Of a DNA stretch of 64,000 nucleotides, positions 10,390 through 20,253 are shown piece after piece. This DNA comes from Phocoena phocoena (lineage: Eukaryota > Chordata > Mammalia > Artiodactyla > Phocoenidae), in the NCBI RefSeq assembly GCF_963924675.1, contig NC_089224.1, positions 68,495,464-68,559,463 on the forward strand. The letters run 5' to 3'. A program made the translations under genes and the position numbers. Positions within the stretch are counted from its first letter, which is position 1. Every line of letters starts with the position of its first letter. The notes below the pieces were generated by a model. It was not told where the DNA came from. It did not search any database and saw only the letters and a list, made by a program, of their open reading frames with translations.

Positions 10390-11680
10390 AGCATTGGAAA
10401 AGAGGATGCTCTATCTGGGAAAAAAAACCAACTTAAGCCACTCACACTGTACACAAAAATATCAATTCTAGGTAAATTGTAGATCCTTTAGCTATGAAAG
10501 GCAAAACAATAAAGCTTTAGAAGATAATATAGAAGAATAGATTCATGATCTCAACGTGAGAGAATGATTTTTAACCATATTGGATATTAAGAAGCACCAA
10601 CCTTAAAGGTAAGGATTGATTAATTTGATTACAGTAAAATTAAGAATATTAAAAATAATTAAAATAGTAAAAAGGCAAGCTGCAGGTTAGGAGATATCTG
10701 GAACACATATAATTAACAAAGTGCCTATATCCAGAATACATGAAGAACTCATACAACGCAGTAAGAAAATACAATTCAGTAGAAAAATGGGCAAATAGAC
10801 TCAACAGCCACTTTAAAACAGGAAATATCTAATAGGTCAAGAAACATATGATAAGGTGCCCAATCTCATTAGTCATCAGAGAAATGCAAATTAAAAATGA
10901 AAAGAGATGCTCCTACATATGCATCAGAATGGCTGAAATTAAAAAGACAAAATAGTGAGGATTGCCAAGGAAGTAGAGCACCTGGAATTCTCATACAACT
11001 GCTGGTGGGAATGGAAACTAGTTTAACCAATTTAGAAAGTAGTTTGACTTTATTTAAACATACTGTACTTGTGACCTAGCAATTCCTCTCTTAGGTGTAC
11101 ATCCAACTGAAATCTATGCCCATGTGTACGAGAAGACATGTATAAGAAAGTTTATAACAGCTTTATTCATATGCTTCAACATAGGAACAAGCTAAATGTC
11201 CATTAACAGGAGAATGTATTAATAAATTGTGATATAATTATACAATGGAATACTATAAGGCAATGAAAATGAACTACAACTGAATGTTACAATATAAATG
11301 AATCTTATAAACATTATATTGAGCTAGAAAAGGCTAATGTAAAAGAATATATAATGCATAATTCCATTTATTTAAAACTGAAAAACAGGCCAGACTGTAA
11401 TGTTGAGTGATGTATTCTTAGCAAAAATGTAAAGCACCAAAAAAAGGAAGTGAACACCAAAAAAACCAGGAGAGAGTTACATTTAAGGAAAAGGGAGCAA
11501 GCTGTGACATAGAAAGTATGGAGGGAGCTTCTTGGGGCTGGTATTGCTCTTCTTGATCTGAGTAGCCAATGGATGTTTGCTTCAGAATACATCTATGCTT
11601 TATGACTTTCTGAACGTGTGACATATTTTACACACCAAACCAAAAAAAAAACCAAAATGATTTAAATAAAAACAAATTCA
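10390..11680 (+). mobile_element. Old L1 (L1M-type), ORF2 3' end plus 3' UTR
   Basis: Sense-strand L1 remnant. The ORF2 C-terminal region is recognisable at DNA level from 'AGAAAAATGGGCAAATAGACT', 'CTCATTAGTCATCAGAGAAATGCAAATTAAA' -like, 'CAACTGCTGGTGGGAATGG' and 'GACCTAGCAATTCCTCTCTTAGG', to 'TACAATGGAATACTATAAGGCAATGAAAATGAA' -like. It is followed by a 3' UTR and A-rich end near 11641-11680. Frameshifts and stops leave only scraps such as the 60-codon frame at 10897-11079, so it cannot encode reverse transcriptase. It is much more decayed than the L1 at 19.95-27.33 kb. Confidence 0.85.
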
Positions 11681-11689
11681 TGGTGTAAG

Positions 11690-14600
11690 GAAATTATTTA
11701 AATTTTAAGATAATGAATAGTGAAACTAAAAATAGTGATATAATCCTGAAAATTGAGAGGTGTGGAGTCTTGTAATGAGCTCAGTTCTCCTCTGCAGTTA
11801 TAGGAAGTTAATAAGAAAATCTCCAAATTGATAAACATACTATTTAGAAATAAGAACCAAAACAAACTGTAAAAGTATTGTTTTCCATTCTGTATTTTCC
11901 ATTTAAAAATAATGGATTATTTTATGCTTATGTTTATTAATTTTTTAACCAAAATCCATCACATTATATTTACATTCTTATATTTTAAAAACATCTATAT
12001 GACTGGACACCCAGATTATAAACAAATACATTTATTGACTGAGTTAACTTAATTTGAGGAATTTTAATTTTTGGGTGAGTTATTTATATTACCCTATATA
12101 TTGATTAAAATTATTTTATGTATTCAATAGAATATTGTCAAAAATCCTTTCTTTTCTCTGTGTTACTTTTCATATAACTTGTGAGAATGTTGAGAAGGAT
12201 AGAAATAATGAGACAAGGATTTTTTGTTTTCATAGCCAAATCTCACTTTTTGTACAGTTATTTAGGACTGTGATAGAAGAGTTAAGTTTGTATTTGTAAG
12301 ATGACTTTTTATCTTTCCTGACTTCATTGCATTTTAAAGGCGTCTGTATTAATAAATAACCATATCTGATGGCTTTCATAAACAGCTATCACCACCATCA
12401 CCAACCAAAAACACAAACAAAGAAAATGTCTACACCTCTACAAAAACCCAGCATTATGGATGCTTCTAAGAAGCAACCTAAGGAAACAATGTCCTCATTA
12501 CCTATCATTTCAGGGATGTTGCAGTGTATTTGGGTGGAAGCACAGCTTTTAATATCAAACATTCTCATTTTATCCTAGAACTTTTTAACAGTGAAGACAA
12601 GATCATTTTAATCATCAGCTTAAGTGTATTTTGAGTTTACTGATAAACCATGCAAGAAAAAAGTTGCTTTTAATATAGGGACTGTATTTATTTTTTAATT
12701 CTTTGTTTGTATTTACTTTTTTTGGATTAGTTTTTATTAAAAAGAAGTAGAGTTAGTCTGAAAAAAGTATGTAAAATATTCTTTCCAAAAATGCCTTATT
12801 AATAAAAGCTTTTCAAAAAGTAGTATAAAATAGACAAGTATTCTTCCAATATTAAAAGAAATTTGCAAGTTGTGGTTTTACTCTATTAAATTAACGTCTA
12901 AAAATATGCATTAAATTCCAAGACCCTTGGACAGTAATACTGTAACATTTATGATGAAATCAGAAATTTTAATAAAGGGGAAAAAAACCTTTGGTCCAAT
13001 GCAGTAGCTCTTTTTGCTAGCTAACGTAGAACTGATTGTTGTGAGGAATCTGTTGTCTCACGGCAGTTAAAGAGCATATTTATTATTCTTGTAAGTTTTC
13101 TTTTTATATTTTATTGTGTGCTTTACACTTGCTTTTTAGGCACGCATGTTGAGATATCTGGCTTCCTTTGCCTTTGGATTTTGGAACTATTTTGGCCTCG
13201 TTTCAATTGTAAGCTATCCATCTGATCGTAATGTGTCAGTACTTTTGAATATTTACAATAAAAAGAATAAGGACACTCACTGCACTCATTTATGACATGG
13301 ATGGGAGCCATCCAAATGCCCACTCTCGTTTCTGGTCACCTTGCCTCTGGTTTTCTGTTGTGTTTCAGCTTGGGGAGCTCACCTCTGTCCTTGTTCAAAA
13401 TTTTAATCCACATTTCCAAAGAATGGTCATCTTAGTGCACCTATGCTAAAAGCATTGATTAGGTCTTCTTTCTCTTAGAAGGTTGCACTTCATGTAAGGG
13501 ATTTAGAAGATAACTAGTTCTAGGCATAAAGGTCAACCAATCTGTTTTTAAAACAGGGTTGACAAATAACCAGCTGCAGGCACTAATTTCAGCCTACAAG
13601 TGTGTACTCTAAAATCAGTTCTGAGTCATCTGCTCTGTGTGTTTGGCACCCCTGTTTACAGCACATCTTGAGCCTTCTTATGTAGCAATGCTATTGGTAA
13701 ATAGCCTACCCTTTATGACAGCATGGATGAGAAAAGGACAACCTGATCTTGGTTGATAAAATGTGTACCTTATATGTGGTGAAGGGATATTTTGTAAAGT
13801 CTCACGCAATTATTTAAAATGCCTCTGTGTGTGTATGTGTTTGTGTGTTCACACACTTGCTTTATGTGCTATGTAATGATTCATGTTCTAAGAGGGTGTG
13901 TTTTTCTCTCTTGGAGAGCTGGCAGCCAGCCCGCCCTCTAAGAAATGGGAAATTTCTTGAGCTAATTTGGAAATGCAGTCTATGTGTTTATACCACAAAG
14001 CTATAACTCTTTGTCCAGACAGCACTGCCAATTATCTATGATATTTCTATTCAGTATAAACTTAAAAAAAAGGCCAGATCTTTTTATTAGCCTGTTTTGC
14101 ATATAAATTTTTAGGATAATTGTCTATTAATATCACTTCTAAAGCAGAAAGGAGTTATTTAAAGGGATGACCTGATTGTCTTGATAAAGAAAATAATAGA
14201 GCTACAATCCATTTTCTGAAAATTTGGTCTTGAGTTTGAGTGTGGGCTGGAAGGTAAAAACTTTTGGATTAAATTCCAAACTCTAGGACAATAGGATTTA
14301 GGCCAAATAATTTACTCTTTCTATATCTTTGCTTTCCAATCTGTTAATCAGGAATCAAAACATTTACTTATCTCCTTACAGGAAAATAAAACATTGGTAA
14401 ACAAAAATGCATTTGCTCTGTTTGAAGGGCTAAGCCATGTACCATTTTTCAGTGTGCTCCTTGCTTCTGGCACTAGTAGACTCCCTTGTGGTCATCACAT
14501 TTCTCACTGGCAAGAAAAAGGCCTATCGCTGTGATGAGAATTCAGAGAGAAGTTCTGTGCCATGTATAGCTTAGTTAACCAGGAAACAGGCAAAATTAAG

Positions 14601-14905
14601 ACAGATTTTGTGGAAATTCTATTTTGTGTTTTCTGAACTAGGAGAAGGCACAATTTTCTCAGAGGGCAGAAATATGCAGGAACTGGCTAGAATGACCTGT
14701 TAGGAGAATGACAAATAGAGAGGGTGGAGAGGTGGTGACATTTACTTTTCTGAGGGTCTTTTAAACAGACAAATAAAAACATGCAAAAAAATATGGTTCA
14801 CAGATAAAGGCAGGAGGATTGTTTTTGTCACTTTTTTAGAGGTTCTTTTAATTTACAGCAGGCTTGTGTGAGTTATTAGGTCTGCCACCTAATAACTTAG
14901 GGTGT
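11690..14905. other. Long unassigned AT-rich stretch
   Basis: No interspersed repeat or exon could be assigned in about 3.2 kb. It contains short (CAC)n-like runs near 12390 and a GT-rich run near 13826-13855. A small imperfect hairpin GCTGG-CAG-CCAGC lies near 13919. Frames at 12369-12578 (+) and 13123-13323 (-) have no recognisable motif. Lack of repeats over this length could mean single-copy or conserved non-coding DNA, which cannot be told from sequence alone. Confidence 0.4.
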
Positions 14906-14909
14906 CAGT

Positions 14910-15255
14910 CTATGTGCCAAGCTGTTTACTATGTGTTGGGAACTCAAAAATGAATAATGAACAATTTTTTGAACTCAAGGTCTTCTTAACCTCCCTGGGA
15001 GAGAAATACTTACAAATAATTACAATAATATGTGATAAGTGCTAGACTAGTAGCAAAAACACGTGCTATGATTACAAATTTTGCCTGGGGTGGTTGGGAC
15101 TGAAAAGGGAATATCTGCATTGGACCTTGAAGAATGAGAGGGAGTTAGGCAGAGGAGACCATTTCAGGCAGAGGACAGAGCATGAAAGGAGGTTGGAGAA
15201 ATGGATGCTGGTGGAATGTGGGGATATTTTAGAGAGGAGAGAGTAAGTGTTTGAG
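14910..15255 (-). mobile_element. L2 LINE fragment
   Basis: Reverse-oriented L2 3' portion: 'TTTACTATGTGTTGGGAACTC', 'TTGAACTCAAGGTCTTCTTAAC', 'ATTACAATAATATGTGATAAGTGC', 'GGACCTTGAAGAATGAGAGG' and 'TTAGGCAGAGGAGACC'. Confidence 0.6.
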
Positions 15256-15259
15256 GGTC

Positions 15260-15475
15260 AGAGAGCCCCAGGTTGGTAACTCTGCTAGGTGGTCATTCAC
15301 TGGCTGTGTGATTTAGGGCACATTGCTTAGCCTCTCTGAGCCTCGGTTGCTGCATCTATACATTATTATGTATCACGTAGGGTTGTTGTGAGAATGCAAT
15401 GAAACAATAAATGTAAAGGACCTAGAACAGTACAAGGACAGAGTAAATGTTCAGTAAATGGTCACTATTGTTTCA
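15260..15475 (+). repeat. MIR SINE
   Basis: Sense MIR: 'CTGGCTGTGTGATTTAGGGC', 'GCCTCTCTGAGCCTCGGTTGC', 'GTAGGGTTGTTGTGAGAATGC' and 'ATGTTCAGTAAATGGTCACTA'. One of the better-preserved MIRs here. Confidence 0.8.
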
Positions 15476-15554
15476 TCTTTTAAAATGAGCTGCAGCTGCT
15501 GCTCTGGAACTGCAAATTGTTCAGAATATCATGGGCTTATTCTGGGTGGGGCTT

Positions 15555-15680
15555 CTCAACATAAATCATCCATCAAATGGAAATAATACCTACTTTCAGG
15601 GTTGTTTAAAAGAGTTAATATTAAATACAGGCCCAATAATGGTACTCAATAAACAGTAGTTATTATCATTCAAATTTTAA
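15555..15680 (+). repeat. MIR SINE 3' fragment
   Basis: 'AAATGGAAATAATACCTAC', 'CAGGGTTGTTTAAAAGAGTTAA' and 'GGTACTCAATAAACAGTAGTTATTAT' match the 3' half of MIR. Confidence 0.65.
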
Positions 15681-15777
15681 TAACACTTTTCTTTCAATGG
15701 CCCAAATATATGTACATTTCCACACTCATACTGAAGAAATTGTGAATTTTTGTATGCACAGAATTGTGAATTTTTGT

Positions 15778-15800
15778 GGTTTAGCACCTTCTGCTAAACC
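15778..15800. other. Perfect 9-bp stem hairpin
   Basis: GGTTTAGCA - CCTTC - TGCTAAACC forms a perfect 9-bp inverted repeat with a 5-nt loop. Directly upstream, GAATTGTGAATTTTTGT-type words occur twice (about 15736 and 15761). No T run follows, so it is not a Pol III terminator. Function unknown. Confidence 0.6.
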
Positions 15801-15804
15801 AGAG

Positions 15805-16455
15805 GCAGAAAATCACTTTTGAAAGTATGTTATTTCCCCCCATAGGTAGTGTGTCATATTAATGAACATGTTTGATATATGAGCTGGCATAACCATCACA
15901 CCATGTTTGTTTTTCCATTTCTATGTCCCAGTGCTCATCATGGTACCAGGCACTTGTATTTAAGTAAATACTTAAAGAAATACCTGCTACATGAATTAGG
16001 TGGTAACTCTTTAGCTGGTTCTCTCAAACATTTTTTTTTAAATGGAGGAAAACAATTTTAGGTCTTGAAATTGCCTTTGGAAAATGAAGTTCCCAAACCA
16101 TTTGAACACTGAACACATACAAATGCATATGATATCAGCTTGTGGAGAGGATCATGCTGCTCCAAAATCTTTGTTTGCCTGGAGGTTGCATTGGTCCAAC
16201 CTGTAATTATAATTGTAAAGTTATTATATCCATGATTATTATTATGACATTCCTAATAAGTATTTTTGTAGAGGTCAACCTAATGTTATATCAATAAACC
16301 AGGCCTAGAGTATCTTATGTGTACATACCTCTTCTTCCTAGTACTATATTTATATATCAGAAATGGTAGAAAATCCAGCACTTTTTAGTTTCCTGAGGAA
16401 CCCTCCTTACCTTTTACTCTACCCGATTGCATAATGCTTCTGAGATGTTACATTT
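15805..16455. other. Unassigned stretch
   Basis: No repeat or exon recognised. The 60-codon frame at 15879-16061 looks fortuitous. Confidence 0.35.
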
Positions 16456-16460
16456 CCACT

Positions 16461-16608
16461 GTTCTTTCCAGTTTTTTTTAATTCTGAGCCCAATTTATTT
16501 TTTTTAATTTATTTTTAAAAATTTTTACTGAAATGATCTTTCCAGTTTTTTTAAATTCTGAGCCCAATTTATTTTAAAAAATTTTTACTGAAATGTTCTT
16601 TCCAGTTT
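16461..16608. repeat. Local tandem duplication (about 75 and 60 bp)
   Basis: Two adjacent copies of a segment containing CTTTCCAGTTTTTTT, AATTCTGAGCCCAATTTATT and AATTTTTACTGAAATG (16461-16535 and 16536-16595), then a third partial start TTCTTTCCAGTTT. The first copy is longer because of extra T/A-rich sequence in the middle. Confidence 0.9.
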
Positions 16609-16609
16609 C

Positions 16610-17810
16610 AATTATGAGCATTCATAATAATGGAAATGTAGGCTGTCTCAAGCTTGTGAAAATGACACTCTCTGACTTAAAATGCTGGTTTGTAGAGGGA
16701 AAAATCAGCATGGATGCATTAGATGCACTAGAACTTTCTTATCACATTAAGCAGCTGTAGCCTCAGAATACCAGTTACCTCTCCCACCAGCTTCTAAGCA
16801 GAACTAGACCCAAGTCATGTAGCCACACATAGTCACTTCTGTCTTACTTCTGAAGGGATGCAAGAATGAGAATTCACAACTTGCCTTGAAAATCTATCTG
16901 TTCTTTAAGAACTTAGTATTTGGCTCAAATTTTGAAAAAATTGTAATGTTACAAATTTAGCTTAGGTCCTCTTATTTGTTCCTCAGTAGAAAAGGAAAGA
17001 AAATATATTTAACCAACACTCTCTTTGTTGTAATCAGTTATTTGGCCTAGATTTAGAATCCTTCAGCTTGTAGAGACATTGAAAATATATTCATCTATAA
17101 ATTTGAAAACTAGGGAGATAAGTTGGGAATTTACACTCTGGAATTTTAAGAGGCTCTCTAGCTTGTTCCCAAATTTGTCCTTACTTTTAGTTGAGACATT
17201 TGATATTTTAGGCAATGCCTTTAGTATTCAGCCATCACAAATCTGGGGCCTACATTTTCAGTTGTTCTTTTCAACATTGTCGTTTATTCACTGAGCAGCT
17301 ACAATTAGGTTGAATATCTAAAATTGCTATTTTTATAGACAAAACCACCACCACCACCAACAAACCAGTGTTCAATCTCAAAAGTATTTATTGAGGACCC
17401 ACCATGTGAGAAGCAAAGGTTTGATTATGAAGGGAAAGTAATCCAAGAGTAGAATACCAAACAACAGCTTTTTAAACATTCACTCTACTGAGTTGATATA
17501 ATTTTTTATTTGTAAACAACATTTTATGTGGCACTTTATATGACACACAAAATGGTTAAGTAGTATGGAAGTCTATAAAATAAAAACTGAAAGTTCTTCC
17601 CTTACCACCTGGAGTAAGTTGTTTTAAAAACTTTTATTCTGTTCAGTGCTCTCTTTGTTTTTAAAAAAAGTTCACATGTGAAATGAAATCTGCAGCGTTA
17701 TTTTTCTACTTGGAATTATATCATAGACAATTCTCATACGTACAGAATACTTTTGAAATCAAGAAGAGTCAATATGTCCACTCAAATATCCTTTTAACAG
17801 TCACTTCCCA
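16610..17810. other. Unassigned AT-rich stretch
   Basis: No family recognised. A short (CCA)n-like run lies at 17346-17360. The 71-codon frame at 17079-17294 has no recognisable motif. Confidence 0.4.
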
Positions 17811-17826
17811 CATTCAATTGTCTTTT

Positions 17827-18125
17827 TTTTTTAAAAAATAAATTTATTTTAAAAATTAATTAATTATTTATTTATGGCTGTGTTGGGTCTCTGTTGCAGT
17901 GTGCGGGCTTCTCATTGAGGTGGCCTCTCCTGTTGTGGAGCACAGGCTCTAGGCGCGCAGGCTTCAGTAGTTGTGGCTTGCCGGCTCTAGTGTGCAGGCT
18001 CCGTAGTTGTGGCACACGGGCATAGTTGCTCCGTGGCGTGTGGGATCTACCTGGACCAGGGCTCTAACCCATGTCCCCTGCATTAGCAGGTGGATTCTTA
18101 ACCACTGCACCACCAGGGAAGTCCC
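17827..18125 (-). mobile_element. CHR-type tRNA-Glu SINE (about 300-bp form)
   Basis: Antisense SINE. In plus-strand order: T/A-rich tail, 'TTTATGGCTGTGTTGGGTCTC', repeated 'TAGTTGTGGC' arms, 'GCGTGTGGGATCTACCTGG', and the tRNA-like head ending CACCAGGGAAGTCCC. An exact 13-bp target-site duplication TCAATTGTCTTTT flanks it (17814-17826, 18126-18138). It carries the longer arm with 'CTTCAGTAGTTGTGG' that the 200-bp copies lack. Confidence 0.93.
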
Positions 18126-18430
18126 TCAATTGTCTTTTAATGGAGTACTTTTCAAAATTAGTTTTATTGTGGTAATTGCCCCAAAGCATTAAGACTTCTT
18201 ATAGTCTCAAAACATTTTCATTTAAAACCATCTTTTAAAGAACATAAGGTACACGCAGTAACCACATGATTTTAGCACAGTGGATTGAAAACAAAACAAA
18301 AATAGTCATTCAAATGTTTTATCTCTACTTTACCAAACGAGAACCAACTTAGAATTTCAAAAAACTGAACTAGGCTTCAAGGGTGTGCAGATTCACCAAG
18401 GCTGGCATGAAGTAACATTGGTCTCATCTT

Positions 18431-18642
18431 TTTTTTTTTTTTTTTTTGCTGTACGCGGGCCTCTCACCGCTGTGACCTCTCCCGTGCGTTGCGGAGCACA
18501 GGCTCTGGACGCGCAGGCTCAGCAGCCATGGCTCACGGGCCCAGCTCCTCTGCGGCATGAGGGATCCTCCCGCACCGAGGCACGAACCCGTGTCCCCTGC
18601 ATTGGCAGGCGGACTCTAAACCACTGAGCCACCAGGGAAGCA
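18431..18642 (-). mobile_element. CHR-type tRNA-Glu SINE (about 200-bp form)
   Basis: Antisense copy: T-tail, GCTGTACGCGGGCCTCTCACC, CGGAGCACAGGCTCTGGACG, CAGCAGCCATGGCTCACGGG, then the tRNA-like head 'CACGAACCCGTGTCCCC' (B-box region) and CACTGAGCCACCAGGGAAGC. The flanks are CTCATCTTTT (left) and CTCGTCTTTT (right), an almost exact duplication; the insertion lies beside an older L1 stub. Confidence 0.92.
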
Positions 18643-18650
18643 CCTCGTCT

Positions 18651-18730
18651 TTTTTTTTTTTTAAACTTCAGTTATAATTGACACGTTATATTAGTTTCAG
18701 GTATACAATGTAGTGACTAGATATTTGTAT
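18651..18730 (-). mobile_element. Very short L1 3'-end stub
   Basis: A T run followed by 'TTCAGTTATAATTGACACG', 'TTATATTAGTTTCAGGTATAC' and 'AATGTAGTGACTAGATATTTG', the antisense of an L1-type 3' UTR end. GGTCTCATCTT occurs at 18420-18430, before the adjacent SINE, and at 18731-18741, right after this stub. That fits the stub's own target-site duplication, with the SINE landing later inside the left copy. Confidence 0.65.
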
Positions 18731-18744
18731 GGTCTCATCTTAGT

Positions 18745-19414
18745 TTTAGAAAAGAAGATAGTAAACTTCGAATTTCTACATTTAAGTTCACACCCTAAAT
18801 TTTTCTTAAATCTTTGCCATCTTATACTGCTTATTTGCTGATAAGCTCAGGAAACCAAATGAGTAGGTAGCATACAAATGTTAATACAAAACCTCTGAAA
18901 TAACTCATTGTGTTTAGTTTAACAACATTTCCCCCCCTGGATATGTTGAGGTTAAATATAACATATGAATATAATAGAATCATATTTTTCACAAGTAAAA
19001 GTTTTGGTTCCCAGGGCAGACATAAATATGTCAACATTTTAATAGGTTTCCAAAAAAACATTGACTTCTAGGGGGTTCCACCTCTTAGCAAACTAGAGAA
19101 TACTGTATGGTATAGCAAGAACTCTGCTCTGAAATTGAAAGGCTGTCACCTCTTGAATGAAGAAAGACTTCATTGGACTAGGTAATCCTCCAGGTTTCTT
19201 TTCAAAAACACTTAGTTCTTACGTTTATTTGCAAATCCTTCAGTTCCACAGCTCCCCTGCCACACAGCCCACTCCCCAACAGAAAGAGCAAAATCTGTAT
19301 CTGTAAACACCAGTTTACTGAGAAATGGGATTGATTCCATTGCTAGTAAGGATTTTTTTCAGTATCTTTTTGGCATCTTCTAAACTACAGGTCTGTCCCT
19401 ATTTTAGGAGAAAT
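18745..19414. other. Unassigned AT-rich stretch
   Basis: No repeat or exon recognised. The 76-codon frame at 18831-19061 (-) has no identifiable motif. Confidence 0.35.
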
Positions 19415-19428
19415 AAAATGCACATCTA

Positions 19429-19797
19429 GGGTTTCCCTGGTGGCACAGTGGTTAAGAATCTGCCTGCCAGTGCAGGAGACATGGGTTCAAGCCCTGGTCC
19501 GGGAAGACCCTACATGCCACAGAGCAACTAAGCCCGTGTGCCACATCTACTGAGCCTGCGCTTTGAGCCCGTGAGCCACAACTACTGAGCCCACGTGCCA
19601 CAACTACTGAGCCAGTGTGCTGCAACTACTGAAGCCTGCGGGCCTAAAGCCTGTGCTCCGCAACAAGAGAAGCCACCAAAATGAGATGCCCGCACACTGC
19701 AATGAAGAGTAGCCCCTAATCACCGGAACTAGAGAAAGCCTGCGTGCAGCAATGAAGATCCAATGCAGCCAAAAATAAATAATGAAATAAATTTTTA
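19429..19797 (+). mobile_element. CHR-type tRNA-Glu SINE (long, about 350-bp form)
   Basis: Sense copy: head GGTTTCCCTGGTGGCACAGTGG with A box, 'GGGTTCAAGCCC' B box, 'CATGCCACAGAGCAACTAAG', three repeats of 'CCACAACTACTGAGCC'-type units, 'CTGTGCTCCGCAAC', 'AATGAAGAGTAGCCCC' and an A-rich tail. Target-site duplication AAAATG(C/T)ACATCTA (19415-19428 and 19798-19811) with one mismatch. Confidence 0.93.
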
Positions 19798-19949
19798 AAA
19801 ATGTACATCTAAATACACAAAACTATAAAAACCCGTTTTTTTAAACTTGAATTGCAAAAACATTTACTCCTTTAATCCTTTATATTGTAAAGTCTACTAG
19901 TGAACCTAAAATATTATGAATTTAATTTAACTAAAACAGTAACATAACT

Positions 19950-20253
19950 ATTTTTTTCCCATTTTTAAAAACATTTTTATTGGAGTATAATTGCTTTATA
20001 AATGTATGTTAGTTTCTGCTTTATAACAAAGTGAAACAGCTATACATATACATATATCCCCATATCACCTCCCTCTTGCGTTGCCCTCCCACCCCTCTAG
20101 GTGGTCACAGAGCACCGAGCTGATCATCCTGTGCTATGTGGCTGCTTCCCACTAGCTATCTATTTTACGTTTGGTAGTGTATATATGTCCATGCCACTCT
20201 CTGACTTCGTCCCAGCTTACCCTTTCCCCTCTCTGTGTCCTCAAATCCATTCT
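19950..20253 (-). other. L1 3' UTR
   Basis: T-rich plus-strand end (complement of the poly-A tail), then ATTGGAGTATAATTGCTTT, 'CAAAGTGAAACAGCTATACAT', 'CCCCATATCACCTCCCTC' and 'GGTGGTCACAGAGCACCGAGC', the standard antisense 3' UTR of cetartiodactyl L1 copies. It abuts the end of ORF2. Confidence 0.85.

Noticed and set aside
16461..16608. Possible CRISPR-like or satellite array
   Set aside because: Only two copies plus a partial, no spacers; a simple tandem duplication in a mammalian genome.
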